64,000 nt of DNA from Flavobacterium sp. UBA7680 (lineage in GTDB: Bacteria; Bacteroidota; Bacteroidia; Flavobacteriales; Flavobacteriaceae). The DNA lies in assembly GCF_002482975.1 (NCBI RefSeq), contig NZ_DLHA01000057.1, positions 30,838-94,837 of the forward strand, in the 5' to 3' direction. The notes under the pieces are model-generated. The model did not search any database. It saw nothing but the letters and a program-made list of their open reading frames with translations, and was not told the origin of the DNA. Numbering within the stretch: position 1 is the first letter of the stretch; each line of letters opens with the position of its first letter. Below are positions 8,773 through 17,018 of the stretch, one piece after another. The position numbers and the translations under genes are program-made.

Positions 8773-9918
8773 TCAAAATCGATCAATCGCTTCTTGTACT
8801 TTTTCCTCTTTCACACACAATGAGAATCTGATATATCCTTCACCATTGCTTCCGAAGATTGTTCCCGGTGTAATGAAAATATGTTTCTCGTATAATATTT
8901 CGTCAATGAACTTCTCTGCTGATGCTATTCCTTCCGGAAGTTTTGCCCAAACAAAAAGGCCGACTCCTTCTTTATAAACTTCGCAGCCTAGTTTTTCTGC
9001 TAGTTTTTCAGTTAATTCTCTACGGCGTCTGTAAATTTTGTTTTGGTCTTCGAACCAAGATTTATCGCAATTTAAAGCAGCGATTGCACCTTTCTGAATT
9101 CCGTAGAACATTCCGCTGTCCATGTTGCTTTTTACTTTTAGGACTGCATCGATAATTTCAGGATTTCCTAAAACCATCCCGACTCTCCAGCCTGCCATGT
9201 TGAATGTTTTACTTAATGAATTCAATTCTAAAGCCACTTCTTTTGCACCTTCAACCTGCAATAAACTCATTGGGTTATCATTCAAAACAAAACTGTACGG
9301 ATTGTCGTTGATCAATAATATATTGTGTTTTTTAGCAAATGCTACCAATTTTTCAAATAACGCTAAACTTCCTCTCGCTCCTGTTGGCATGTGCGGATAT
9401 CCCAGCCACATAATTTTTACTTTCGAAAGATCTAATTTTTCAAGAGCTTCAAAATCCGGCTCCCATGCATTTTCTTCTTTCAAATCATAATAAACCGGAA
9501 CTGCCTGAACCAAATTAGTTACCGAAGTATAAGTTGGATAACCCGGATTCGGAATTAAAACGTGATCGCCTTCATTTAAAAAGGCTAACGAAATGTGCAT
9601 AATTCCTTCTTTTGACCCCATTAATGGTAAAATCTCATTATTCGGATTCACTTCAACACCAAACTGATCTTTATAAAAATCTGCCATCGCCTGCCTCATT
9701 TCCGGTAATCCCTGATAGCTTTGATAACCATGTCCGTTTTCGTCTTGAATTGCTGCAGCGACTGCTTCAATTACTGCTTTTGACGGACTCAAATCAGGGC
9801 TTCCGATTCCCATATTGATGATCGATTTTCCTTCAGACATCAGCTGACGAACTTCTCTCAATTTTGAGGAGAAGTAGTATTCTTCAACTGTATCTAATCT
9901 TTTTGCTGTTGTAATCAT
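8773..9918 (-). CDS. PLP-dependent class I/II aminotransferase (probable aromatic/prephenate-branch)
   Basis: 381 residues, fold type I aminotransferase. Visible motifs: the pocket motif NPGYPTYTS, the aspartate/tyrosine region LLINDNPYSF, the PLP-binding lysine in NSLSKTFNMAGWRVG (residue about 235), and the C-terminal IRFSLC arginine that binds the substrate carboxylate. Its place between pheA and tyrA suggests it transaminates phenylpyruvate or 4-hydroxyphenylpyruvate, the last step of Phe/Tyr synthesis; the sequence alone would also fit aspartate or methionine aminotransferases of the same subgroup. Confidence 0.88.
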   Translation of the reverse strand: MITTAKRLDTVEEYYFSSKLREVRQLMSEGKSIINMGIGSPDLSPSKAVIEAVAAAIQDENGHGYQSYQGLPEMRQAMADFYKDQFGVEVNPNNEILPLMGSKEGIMHISLAFLNEGDHVLIPNPGYPTYTSVTNLVQAVPVYYDLKEENAWEPDFEALEKLDLSKVKIMWLGYPHMPTGARGSLALFEKLVAFAKKHNILLINDNPYSFVLNDNPMSLLQVEGAKEVALELNSLSKTFNMAGWRVGMVLGNPEIIDAVLKVKSNMDSGMFYGIQKGAIAALNCDKSWFEDQNKIYRRRRELTEKLAEKLGCEVYKEGVGLFVWAKLPEGIASAEKFIDEILYEKHIFITPGTIFGSNGEGYIRFSLCVKEEKVQEAIDRF

Positions 9919-9994
9919 TTTTTTTATTGCTTTAGGCTTTAAGCTGTATGCTTTAGACTCTTTTATTCTTTAACTTTTGACTTTCTAACTTTGC

Positions 9995-10070
9995 GGGCTT
10001 CGACTTCGCTCAGCCTGACAATTTATTATTTCAACCCTTTTGGAATTTGGAATTTCAAAAATTGGAATTT
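9995..10070. repeat. Dispersed repeat words in the pheA-aminotransferase gap
   Basis: Contains one half of the gaagtcgaag family (GGGCTTCGACTTCGCTCAG) followed by the 'tttggaatttggaattt..aattggaattt' word seen also at 1910-1945, 56940-57110 and 58070-58110. No gene is visible in the gap. Confidence 0.6.
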
Positions 10071-10074
10071 CCTT

Positions 10075-10902
10075 TTAAGGCCTTGTATTTTTATATTCTC
10101 CCAACACTTTAAAATATTCTGCCATTATGTTTAATAACGCTTTGGCTTTTGCAAAATCTTCGTATTTCTCGAATGTTACGTCTACGAAGAATGAATATTT
10201 CCAAGGTGTTTCGATTTTTGGAAGTGATTGAATTTTTGTCAAATTCAGTTTGCAGTCACTCATTACATTTAAAACCGCTGCTAAACTTCCTCTTTTGTGA
10301 TCTAATTCAAATTTGACAGATGCTCTGTTGATTTCGTTTTCCGGCAAAAATGAATTTTGCTTTTTGATGATCACGAAACGTGTCATATTGTTTTTTATCG
10401 TTTGAATCGCCGGCGCAATAATATCTAAATCGTACATTTCAGAAGCCGTTTCACTTGCAATTGCTGCGATTCCAGTTAATTGTTTTTCCTGAATTCTTCT
10501 TGCTGTTTCAGCTGTATCTTTATCCTCAACCAATTTGATATTTGGATATTGTTTCAGGAAATCCATGCATTGCAAAAGTGCCATTGGGTGTGAATGAACT
10601 TCTTTTATATCTTCAATTTTCTGACCTTTCAAAGCCATTAAATTCTGCTGAATGTTTAAATAATGCTCTCCAATAATGTGTAAATTATTCTTGTCGATCA
10701 AAGCATAATTCGGAATAATTGGCCCGGCAATTGAATTTTCGATCGCCATAACCGCCTGATCTGATTTTCCGGCAATAAGGCTGTCGATCAATTCTTCAAA
10801 AGACAAACATTCATCAATATCCACATTTTCAGAGAAATACTCCTTCACAACCTGATGATGAAAAGATCCTTTAATACCTTGTATTGCAATTTTCGTTGTC
10901 AT
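10075..10902 (-). CDS. pheA: Prephenate dehydratase
   Basis: 275 residues: a periplasmic-binding-protein-like catalytic domain (about 1-185), then an ACT domain. The catalytic TRF motif is present (NNMTRFVIIKKQ, about 169-180). The ACT domain (KRGSLAAVLNVMSDCKLNLT and IQSLPKIETPWKYSFFVDV) matches the Phe-binding region with a variant of the usual ESRP motif. It converts prephenate to phenylpyruvate. No chorismate mutase is fused here; that domain sits on the DAHP synthase of the same operon. First structural gene, directly behind an attenuator whose terminator U-run ends six bases before the ATG. Confidence 0.96.
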   Translation of the reverse strand: MTTKIAIQGIKGSFHHQVVKEYFSENVDIDECLSFEELIDSLIAGKSDQAVMAIENSIAGPIIPNYALIDKNNLHIIGEHYLNIQQNLMALKGQKIEDIKEVHSHPMALLQCMDFLKQYPNIKLVEDKDTAETARRIQEKQLTGIAAIASETASEMYDLDIIAPAIQTIKNNMTRFVIIKKQNSFLPENEINRASVKFELDHKRGSLAAVLNVMSDCKLNLTKIQSLPKIETPWKYSFFVDVTFEKYEDFAKAKALLNIMAEYFKVLGEYKNTRP

Positions 10903-10908
10903 ATATTC

Positions 10909-10937
10909 AAAAAAAAATCCTGATTTGCATCAGGATT
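10909..10937 (-). terminator. Attenuator terminator hairpin of the phe operon
   Basis: On the minus strand: AATCCTGAT, loop GCAA, ATCAGGATT, then continuous T (nine A on the plus strand at 10909-10917). It sits just upstream of the pheA start codon, so it cannot be a terminator for a preceding structural gene. Its left arm is shared with an alternative, mutually exclusive pairing. Confidence 0.85.
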
Positions 10938-10995
10938 GTATATTAGTTTTATTTGTCTTAGAAATATTTCTCAAATAACCATAGCACAATCCTGA
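10930..10995 (-). promoter_or_regulatory. Antiterminator pairing of the phe attenuator
   Basis: On the minus strand, TCAGGATTGT (10986-10995, inside the 3' part of the leader ORF) is perfectly complementary over 10 bp to ACAATCCTGA (10930-10939), which contains the left arm of the terminator. The two structures exclude each other. A ribosome stalled on the Phe codons would leave the first segment free and favour antitermination; a ribosome reaching the stop at 10971 would cover it. Confidence 0.8.
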
Positions 10996-11051
10996 CTTCT
11001 ACTAAAGAAGAAATAAAAACTGTTGCTAAAATAAAAACGGTTACTTGCCAT
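10971..11051 (-). CDS. Phe-rich leader peptide of the phe operon (26 aa)
   Basis: A 26-codon ORF read leftward from ATG 11049-11051 to TGA 10971-10973: MASNRFYFSNSFYFFFSR... . Codons 6-16 contain six Phe and two Tyr, an extreme density for so short an ORF. It ends 33 nt before the terminator hairpin and contains the antiterminator strand near its 3' end. This is the architecture of PheL-type leader peptides in Enterobacteria; no sequence homology to PheL is claimed. A probable promoter lies about 30 nt upstream. Confidence 0.85.
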   Translation of the reverse strand: MASNRFYFSNSFYFFFSRSQDCAMVI

Positions 11052-11080
11052 TTTGTTTGTGTTATTTTGTAAATTCTCTG

Positions 11081-11111
11081 CGAATGTATAAATTATTTTT
11101 ACCGCACCAAA
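11081..11111 (-). promoter_or_regulatory. Probable promoter of the phe operon
   Basis: On the minus strand TTTG (11108-11111), a 19-nt spacer, then TACATTCG (11081-11088), one base off the Bacteroidota -7 consensus TAnnTTTG. It places the transcript start about 20-25 nt before the leader-peptide ATG. Confidence 0.5.
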
Positions 11112-11262
11112 AAAAATATTGCATTTTATGAAACAAAAAGGGATTTTTTAACAAATTTAGGCTGATTTGTATGATAATATAAAAATATGGGCTTAAAATG
11201 AGATATTTACAATGAGTTATTTGAGATGCTAAGATTCTGAGTTGCTAAGGTTCTGAGATTTT

Positions 11263-11562
11263 TTAAAGTGCTAATCTTTTAGACCAATTTTTAGGAGAGC
11301 GTGAAGTATGAAAAATACCAATTACAATTATTTGATTTTTTTCTACTCTATAATGAATTCCGTAAGGGAATCTTGAAATAAAATGCATTCTTATATTTTT
11401 ATACTTCTTTTGAAATAAATCAGGATTTCTTAAAATAGAATCAATTCCTGCTTCCAGACAAAGTTCAAAATCATAAGAAAGACCAATTCTTTGTTCTTCA
11501 TACCAAAGAACAATATCTTCAATATCAAATAAAGCTTCTTTTACAAAATGAAGTCTATACAC
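11263..11562 (-). CDS. RelE/ParE-superfamily toxin
   Basis: 99 residues, GTG start at 11560-11562 that directly abuts the antitoxin stop (TAA GTG). The fold signature is that of ParE/RelE toxins: MYRLHFVKEALFDIEDIVLWYEEQ, then RFPYGIHYRVEKNQIIVIGIFHTSR and a basic tail. Such toxins are either gyrase poisons (ParE) or ribosome-dependent mRNases (RelE); the early DIEDIVLWYEEQ helix looks more ParE-like. Forms a two-gene module with the upstream antitoxin. Confidence 0.85.
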   Translation of the reverse strand: MYRLHFVKEALFDIEDIVLWYEEQRIGLSYDFELCLEAGIDSILRNPDLFQKKYKNIRMHFISRFPYGIHYRVEKNQIIVIGIFHTSRSPKNWSKRLAL

Positions 11563-11769
11563 TTATCGCAAAGATTTTAAATGAGCTTTAACCTCATCCC
11601 AAGAATATAATTCTGTTTTTCCTTCTTCTAAATTTTGTATACGAATATCTAATTCCTTTTTTACGTCATCAGAAATTTCCAAATCTTCTTTAGAAACACT
11701 GTCCCACAACTGCTCTGCTAAAACAATTTTTTCAGCATTACTATACTTAGATAGGTTTTTGATTTGCAT
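11563..11769 (-). CDS. Antitoxin, addiction-module component family
   Basis: 68 residues, acidic. The pattern NAEKIVLAEQLWDSV ... LDIRIQNLEEGKTELYSWDEVK matches the small 'addiction module component' antitoxins that precede ParE/RelE-type toxins. First gene of the pair, with zero bases between stop and toxin start, so translation is coupled. A TAAATTTG box (minus strand, 11800-11807) and a short TACTAGTA palindrome (11781-11788) lie just upstream and could be promoter and autoregulatory operator; the -33 element is not clear. Confidence 0.82.
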   Translation of the reverse strand: MQIKNLSKYSNAEKIVLAEQLWDSVSKEDLEISDDVKKELDIRIQNLEEGKTELYSWDEVKAHLKSLR

Positions 11770-11817
11770 ATTATCAGTATTACTAGTATTATAATGTTAC
11801 AAATTTAATCAAATTAA

Positions 11818-12042
11818 TTAACTTAAAAGTCTACAATTCACACCAAATCTATCCGCTTCTTCAAGAAACTCTCGAGCCACATTTTTATCTTCAATTTCTA
11901 AAATTATTATCTGATCTTCTAAAAGCATATCAGCATTTGTTTTAGATTCAAGCAAAGACAAACCAAGCTTTTCATATTGCAATTTAGTCAGAGACACCAC
12001 CTGCAATCCATATCTCCAACTTTCCATTATTACTTTTGCCAT
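11818..12042 (-). CDS. Small conserved-looking protein of unknown function
   Basis: 74 residues (MAKVIMESWRYGLQVV...). I do not recognise the family. It has a mixed alpha/beta pattern, many acidic residues in the second half, no membrane segment and one cysteine near the C-terminus. It lies about 110 bp downstream of nrdA, behind a likely terminator, and before the toxin-antitoxin pair. An A-rich leader precedes the ATG, as is usual in this genome. Could belong to the RNR transcript by read-through, but that is speculation. Confidence 0.65.
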   Translation of the reverse strand: MAKVIMESWRYGLQVVSLTKLQYEKLGLSLLESKTNADMLLEDQIIILEIEDKNVAREFLEEADRFGVNCRLLS

Positions 12043-12062
12043 ATTAATGTTTTTTTTATATC

Positions 12063-12094
12063 AAAAAAGCAGTTATCATTACAATAACTGCTTT
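12063..12094 (-). terminator. Terminator downstream of nrdA
   Basis: AAAGCAGTTAT (12066-12076) pairs perfectly with ATAACTGCTTT (12084-12094); on the minus strand the stem is followed by a T-run. Confidence 0.75.
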
Positions 12095-12152
12095 CTATTA
12101 ACTACAGAATAAATTTTTTCTCTTTATTCTATTTTCTTTCTTCTAAAAAAAA

Positions 12153-14546
12153 TTAAGATCCGCACATTTCACAATCTTCAGGATCTGCGGCTTGTGCTTT
12201 TAAAAGCATTGCTTTATAATCCTCAACACTGATTTCTTCAGTTTCTGCTACTAAAGATGGAGCTGTTTCTTCTTTTTTATCGTTGTTCAATGTGAATTTA
12301 ATCGCATCTACAGCCGCTTTTGTTCTTAGGTAATACATTCCTGTTTTTAAACCAGACTGCCAAGCATAGAAGTGCATTGACGTCAATTTAGAATAGTTTG
12401 CATCCTGCATGAACAAGTTCAACGATTGAGACTGGTCAATGAAATATCCTCTTTGACGAGACATATCGATAATATCTTTCATCGACATTTCCCAAACTGT
12501 TTTGTATAGTTCTTTTAAGTCTTGTGGAATCACATCAATATTTTGAACAGATCCGTTATGACGCATAATTTCTTGTTTCAACGTTTCGTTCCACAAACCT
12601 AGTTTTACTAAATCTTCTAGTAAATGTTTGTTTACTACGATGAACTCTCCAGACAATACGCGACGTGTGTAAATGTTTGATGTATATGGTTCGAAAGCTT
12701 CGTTGTTTCCAAGAATTTGAGAAGTCGAAGCAGTTGGCATTGGCGCCACTAACAATGAGTTACGAACTCCATGTTCTACCACTTCTTTTCTTAATGAAGC
12801 CCAGTCCCAACGACCTGATAATTCTTCATCTTTCATCCCCCACATATTGTATTGGAATTCTCCTTTTGACATTGGTGAACCTTCAAATGTTGAATATGGT
12901 CCTTCTTCTTTTGCCATTTCCATAGAAGCGGTTACAGCAGCAAAGTATAATGTTTCGAAAATCTCTTGGTTTAATTTTTTAGCTTCATCGCTTGTAAACG
13001 GTAAACGCAACATAATAAAAGCATCTGCTAAACCTTGCACACCTAAACCTACCGGACGATGACGCATGTTTGAGTTTTCTGCTTCCTGAACTGGGTAATA
13101 GTTTCTGTCGATTACTTTGTTCAGGTTACGAGTTACACGTTTTGTAACATTGTAAAGCGCTTCATGATCAAATTTTCCGTTTTCAATAAACATTGGTAAC
13201 GAGATGGAAGCCAAGTTACAAACTGCAATTTCATCTTTAGATGTAAATTCCATAATCTCAGTACACAAGTTAGAAGAACGAATTGTTCCTAAATTCTTGT
13301 GGTTCGATTTACGGTTTGCCGCATCTTTGTACAACATATATGGTGTTCCGGTTTCGATTTGTGATTCAAGGATTTTCTCCCATAATTCACGAGCACGGAT
13401 TGTTTTTCTTCCTTTTCCTCTAAATTCATAATCAGTATATAATGCTTCGAATTCATCTCCGTAAACATCATATAATCCCGGACATTCGTTTGGACACATT
13501 AAAGTCCAAGTTGTGTCTTCCTGAACACGTTTCATGAATAAATCTGAAGTCCACATCGCGAAGAATAAATCTCTTGCACGCATTTCTTCTTTTCCTGTAT
13601 TTTTCTTTAAATCTAAGAAATCAAAGATATCAGCATGCCAAGTTTCAATGTAAATCGCAAAACTTCCTTTACGTTTTCCTCCACCTTGATCTACGTAACG
13701 AGCTGTATCGTTAAATACTCTCAACATCGGAACAATCCCGTTTGAAGTTCCGTTTGTACCGCGAATATAAGATCCTGTTGCACGAACGTTATGAATAGAA
13801 AGTCCAATTCCTCCCGCTGACTGCGAAATTTTTGCTGTTTGTTTTAATGTATCATAAATACCGTCAATACTATCATCCTGCATTGCCAAAAGGAAACAAG
13901 AAGACATTTGAGGTTTTGGAGTTCCAGCGTTGAACAACGTTGGCGTTGCGTGCGTGAAGAACTTTTTAGACATTAAATCGTAAGTTTCAATTACTGATTT
14001 TAAATCATCTAAGTGAATACCAACAGAAACACGCATCAACATATGTTGTGGTCTTTCTACGATTTTTCCGTTTATTTTAAGAAGGTAAGAACGCTCTAAG
14101 GTTTTGAAACCAAAGTAATCGTAATTAAAATCTCTTGTATAAATGATATGAGAATCTAAAAAAGCAGCATTTTCCTGAATCACTTTAAATACGTCATCAG
14201 CAATTAATGGTGCATCTTGACCATTTCTTGGATTTACGTAGTGATACATATCTTTCATCGTTTCTGAGAAAGATTTTTTTGTATTTGAATGTAAATTCGA
14301 AATCGCCACACGAGCTGCTAATTGTGCATAATCTGGATGAGCAATCGTCATAGATGCCGCAGTTTCTGCCGCAAGATTATCCAATTCAGAAGTAGAAACT
14401 CCATCATACAATCCTTCGATAACTCTCATCGCTACCTTAACAGGATCTACAAGCTCATTCAGGCCGTAACACAATTTTTTGATTCTTTCTGTAATCTTGT
14501 CAAACATTACAGGCTCTCTGTGTCCATCTCTTTTTACTACATACAT
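12153..14546 (-). CDS. nrdA: Ribonucleoside-diphosphate reductase, alpha subunit (class I)
   Basis: 797 residues. An N-terminal ATP-cone allosteric domain (MYVVKRDGHREPVMFDKITE) precedes the 10-stranded barrel. The catalytic NxCxE motif appears as SSNLCTEIMEF; the redox cysteines are in MSSCFLLAMQDD and IAVCNLASISLP, and the C-terminus ends CEMCGS, the thioredoxin-accessible shuttle pair. It reduces NDPs to dNDPs with the radical delivered by NrdB. The gene is 267 bp after nrdB on the same strand with a possible terminator between, so it may have its own promoter. Sequence style is close to eukaryotic R1, as usual in Bacteroidota. Confidence 0.97.
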   Translation of the reverse strand: MYVVKRDGHREPVMFDKITERIKKLCYGLNELVDPVKVAMRVIEGLYDGVSTSELDNLAAETAASMTIAHPDYAQLAARVAISNLHSNTKKSFSETMKDMYHYVNPRNGQDAPLIADDVFKVIQENAAFLDSHIIYTRDFNYDYFGFKTLERSYLLKINGKIVERPQHMLMRVSVGIHLDDLKSVIETYDLMSKKFFTHATPTLFNAGTPKPQMSSCFLLAMQDDSIDGIYDTLKQTAKISQSAGGIGLSIHNVRATGSYIRGTNGTSNGIVPMLRVFNDTARYVDQGGGKRKGSFAIYIETWHADIFDFLDLKKNTGKEEMRARDLFFAMWTSDLFMKRVQEDTTWTLMCPNECPGLYDVYGDEFEALYTDYEFRGKGRKTIRARELWEKILESQIETGTPYMLYKDAANRKSNHKNLGTIRSSNLCTEIMEFTSKDEIAVCNLASISLPMFIENGKFDHEALYNVTKRVTRNLNKVIDRNYYPVQEAENSNMRHRPVGLGVQGLADAFIMLRLPFTSDEAKKLNQEIFETLYFAAVTASMEMAKEEGPYSTFEGSPMSKGEFQYNMWGMKDEELSGRWDWASLRKEVVEHGVRNSLLVAPMPTASTSQILGNNEAFEPYTSNIYTRRVLSGEFIVVNKHLLEDLVKLGLWNETLKQEIMRHNGSVQNIDVIPQDLKELYKTVWEMSMKDIIDMSRQRGYFIDQSQSLNLFMQDANYSKLTSMHFYAWQSGLKTGMYYLRTKAAVDAIKFTLNNDKKEETAPSLVAETEEISVEDYKAMLLKAQAADPEDCEMCGS

Positions 14547-14762
14547 AAGCTTACTATTTAAAGTTATTGAATAAATGAAAGTAACTAGAAAACGAATTCC
14601 AGTCCTTAAACATTGCGTGTTTTTAAATTATTTTTTGAGAATTACAGGATTCTCAATAGTTGTCCTTTCCCAATTTGAATATCAAACCGAAAAGCCGTTA
14701 AAATTGCTATTAAATCTCCGATTTGGGTGATGAGAGATTTAACCTAAAATGTTCTGTAAAAA

Positions 14763-14803
14763 TTAATTCGGGCTTTAGATAAAATTATCCCGAATTAAAA
14801 AAA
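14763..14803 (-). terminator. Possible terminator downstream of nrdB
   Basis: TTAATTCGGG (14763-14772) and CCCGAATTAA (14789-14798) are exact reverse complements; on the minus strand the stem leads into AATTTTTAC. The T-run is short. Confidence 0.5.
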
Positions 14804-14813
14804 TGCTGTTGTT

Positions 14814-15791
14814 CTAAAAATCTGCGTCAAATGAAATTTTTTGAGCATCGCTGTCTGTGTTCATAACGCCAGATTTTTGATACTCGGCAACACGTTTTTC
14901 AAAGAAATTAGTTTTTCCCTGAAGAGAAATCATGTCCATGAAATCGAATGGATTTGCTGATCCATATACGCGCTCGCAACCTAATTCAACCAAAAGTCTA
15001 TCTGCGACGAACTCCAGGTACTGTGTCATTAAACCTGCATTCATTCCAATTAAACTTACCGGAAGAGATTCTGTTACAAACTGTCTTTCGATATCCAGTG
15101 CATCAACAATAATTTCTTTGATTCTGTCTTTTGGTACTTTGTTTACCAAATGGTGATTATGCAAGTGAACTGCAAAATCACAATGTACACCTTCGTCACG
15201 AGAAATCAACTCATTAGAAAAAGTTAAACCTGGCATTAAACCACGTTTTTTCAACCAATAAATTGAACAGAAAGCACCTGAGAAAAAGATTCCTTCAACA
15301 GCAGCAAAAGCAATAAGTCTTTCAGCAAATGAATCAGACTCGATCCATTTTAAAGCCCATTCTGCTTTTTTAGCAATTGCAGGGAAAACTTCTAAAGCAT
15401 TAAACAACTCTGCTTTTTCTGCTTCATCTTTCACATAAGTATCTATTAATAGTGAATAGGTCTCACTATGAATATTCTCCATCATGATTTGAAAACCGTA
15501 GAAAAATTTTGCCTCAGCATATTGAACTTCATTTACAAAGTTCTCAGCAAGGTTTTCATTTACGATGCCGTCAGAAGCAGCAAAGAATGCTAAAATGTGT
15601 TTAATGAAATATCTTTCGTCATCATTAAGTTTATTATTCCAATCTGTCAAGTCCTGGTGCAAATCGATTTCTTCAGCAGTCCAAAAACTAGCTTCCATTT
15701 TTTTATACCATTCCCAAATATCATGATGTTTGATAGGAAAAATAACGAAACGATTTTTATTTTCTTGTAAGATTGGCTCTACTTGTGACAT
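14814..15791 (-). CDS. nrdB: Ribonucleoside-diphosphate reductase, beta subunit
   Basis: 325 residues, class I small subunit housing the di-iron/tyrosyl radical cofactor. Conserved features: IWEWYKKMEASFWTAEEIDL at the start, FYGFQIMMENIHSETYSLL with the metal-ligand ExxH and radical-region tyrosines, and SRDEGVHCDFAVHL with the second ExxH. Works as a heterodimeric complex with NrdA encoded downstream. A TAAGTTTG box on the minus strand (15876-15883) upstream could be the -7 element. Confidence 0.97.
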   Translation of the reverse strand: MSQVEPILQENKNRFVIFPIKHHDIWEWYKKMEASFWTAEEIDLHQDLTDWNNKLNDDERYFIKHILAFFAASDGIVNENLAENFVNEVQYAEAKFFYGFQIMMENIHSETYSLLIDTYVKDEAEKAELFNALEVFPAIAKKAEWALKWIESDSFAERLIAFAAVEGIFFSGAFCSIYWLKKRGLMPGLTFSNELISRDEGVHCDFAVHLHNHHLVNKVPKDRIKEIIVDALDIERQFVTESLPVSLIGMNAGLMTQYLEFVADRLLVELGCERVYGSANPFDFMDMISLQGKTNFFEKRVAEYQKSGVMNTDSDAQKISFDADF

Positions 15792-16128
15792 GACAAATTT
15801 TGTTAAATTTTTATACTGAAACTTTACTAATTCAGTAGACTACAAAGATTGGCAATTATAGCTAAAAATGAAAGTCAAACTTATTCACAATTTGATGTAG
15901 TTTTTAACAAAGGCTAAAATTTGAAACATTTTTCATACAATAATTAATTTACTGTAAATGAACGCATTAAATACAACAATTATACCTTGAAGCCCCGTAG
16001 AATATAGACTTTTTAATATAAAAAGCAAGAAATTTTAAATTGTTTTAAAAACTTTTTTTTGAGTTAAAACTTTATTTTTTTGAGTCAAAATAAGCCTTCG
16101 CAAAAAGGTATTTTTTACACTTTAATTT
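15792..16128. other. 337-bp gene-free upstream region of nrdB
   Basis: AT-rich spacer between the DUF3109 gene and nrdB. On the minus strand TAAGTTTG (15876-15883) fits the -7 consensus, and TTTG at 15908-15911 lies 24 nt upstream of it, slightly outside the usual spacing. I searched by eye for an NrdR-type repeated box and did not find a convincing pair. No ORF of note. Confidence 0.35.
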
Positions 16129-16698
16129 TTAAGAATTTTTAAGTTCCTGAGCTACCTTTTCAAGTTCTAAATACCAGTCTTCACCAAAACGACGAATCAA
16201 GGCTTCTTTCACAAATTTATAAACCGGAACTTCTAATTCTTTTCCTAAAGAGCAGGCATCATCACAAATATCCCATTTGTCATAATTTACCGCAGCAAAT
16301 TCTGTGAAGTCTTTTACACGAATTGGATAAAGGTGACAAGAAACCGGTTTTTTCCAATCTACGATTCCTTGATTATAAGCCTGCTCGATTCCGCAAAGCG
16401 CGGTTTTTCCATCAAAAATAACATACGCACAATCCTTATTATCGATAAGCGGCGTTTCAAGATCGCCGTCGGTTCCTTTTACCCAAGTTCCCTGTGCTTC
16501 GATTGCAGCAATTCCTTCTTTTCTTAAAAAAGGTTTCACTTTTGGATAAATTTCTTCTAAGATTTTAGTTTCTGCTTCACTCAAAGGCGCGCCCGCATCT
16601 CCATCAACACAACAAGCCCCTTTACAAGCTGACAAGTTGCACACAAATTCTTTTTCCAGAATGTCCTCTGAAACAATAGTTTTCCCTAACTGAAACAT
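16129..16698 (-). CDS. DUF3109 family protein (Cys-cluster protein)
   Basis: 189 residues from ATG 16696-16698 (MFQLGKTIVSEDILE); the longer frame adds a residue stretch that does not fit the family. The pattern CNLSACKGACCVDGDAGAPL, DCAYV, LCGIEQAY, SCHLYPIRV and DICDDACSLG is that of the DUF3109/YkgJ-like proteins, probably binding a metal or Fe-S cluster through these cysteines. Cytoplasmic; function not established. Ubiquitous in Bacteroidota. Confidence 0.9.
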   Translation of the reverse strand: MFQLGKTIVSEDILEKEFVCNLSACKGACCVDGDAGAPLSEAETKILEEIYPKVKPFLRKEGIAAIEAQGTWVKGTDGDLETPLIDNKDCAYVIFDGKTALCGIEQAYNQGIVDWKKPVSCHLYPIRVKDFTEFAAVNYDKWDICDDACSLGKELEVPVYKFVKEALIRRFGEDWYLELEKVAQELKNS

Positions 16699-17018
16699 GA
16701 TAATAAAATACGCTAAATTTATAAAGTGCAAAGATAGTCAAAGAAAACGGATAAAAAATTTACCGCAAAGATTCACAAAGGCTTTCACAAAGATTCGCAA
16801 AGAATAATTCAGTTTTTACTCTTTTCGCAATTTTAGCTTTGTGAATCTTTGCGAGGAAACTTTGCGATACTCTGCGGCAAAAACAATAATTGTTACAAAT
16901 ATCACTTTTTTAACCACAAAACCATGTTTTTATAACAAAAGTGAATTGTACAGAAAAAACACCTAACTTTATTAACTACTTTAGCAGCAGTTTTTTAAAC
17001 CCTTAAAATCAAAGCGAT
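16699..17018. repeat. Upstream region of marC with a 17-bp inverted repeat
   Basis: CGCAAAGATTCACAAAG (16764-16780) and CTTTGTGAATCTTTGCG (16837-16853) are perfect inverted copies, surrounded by further 'cgcaaag' words. The rest is AT-rich; TAACTTTA near 16969 is a weak -7 candidate for marC. Confidence 0.7.

Noticed and set aside
9122..9490. 122-codon ORF on the plus strand within the aminotransferase gene
   Set aside because: Shadow of the opposite-strand gene; no start signal and unlikely amino acid composition.
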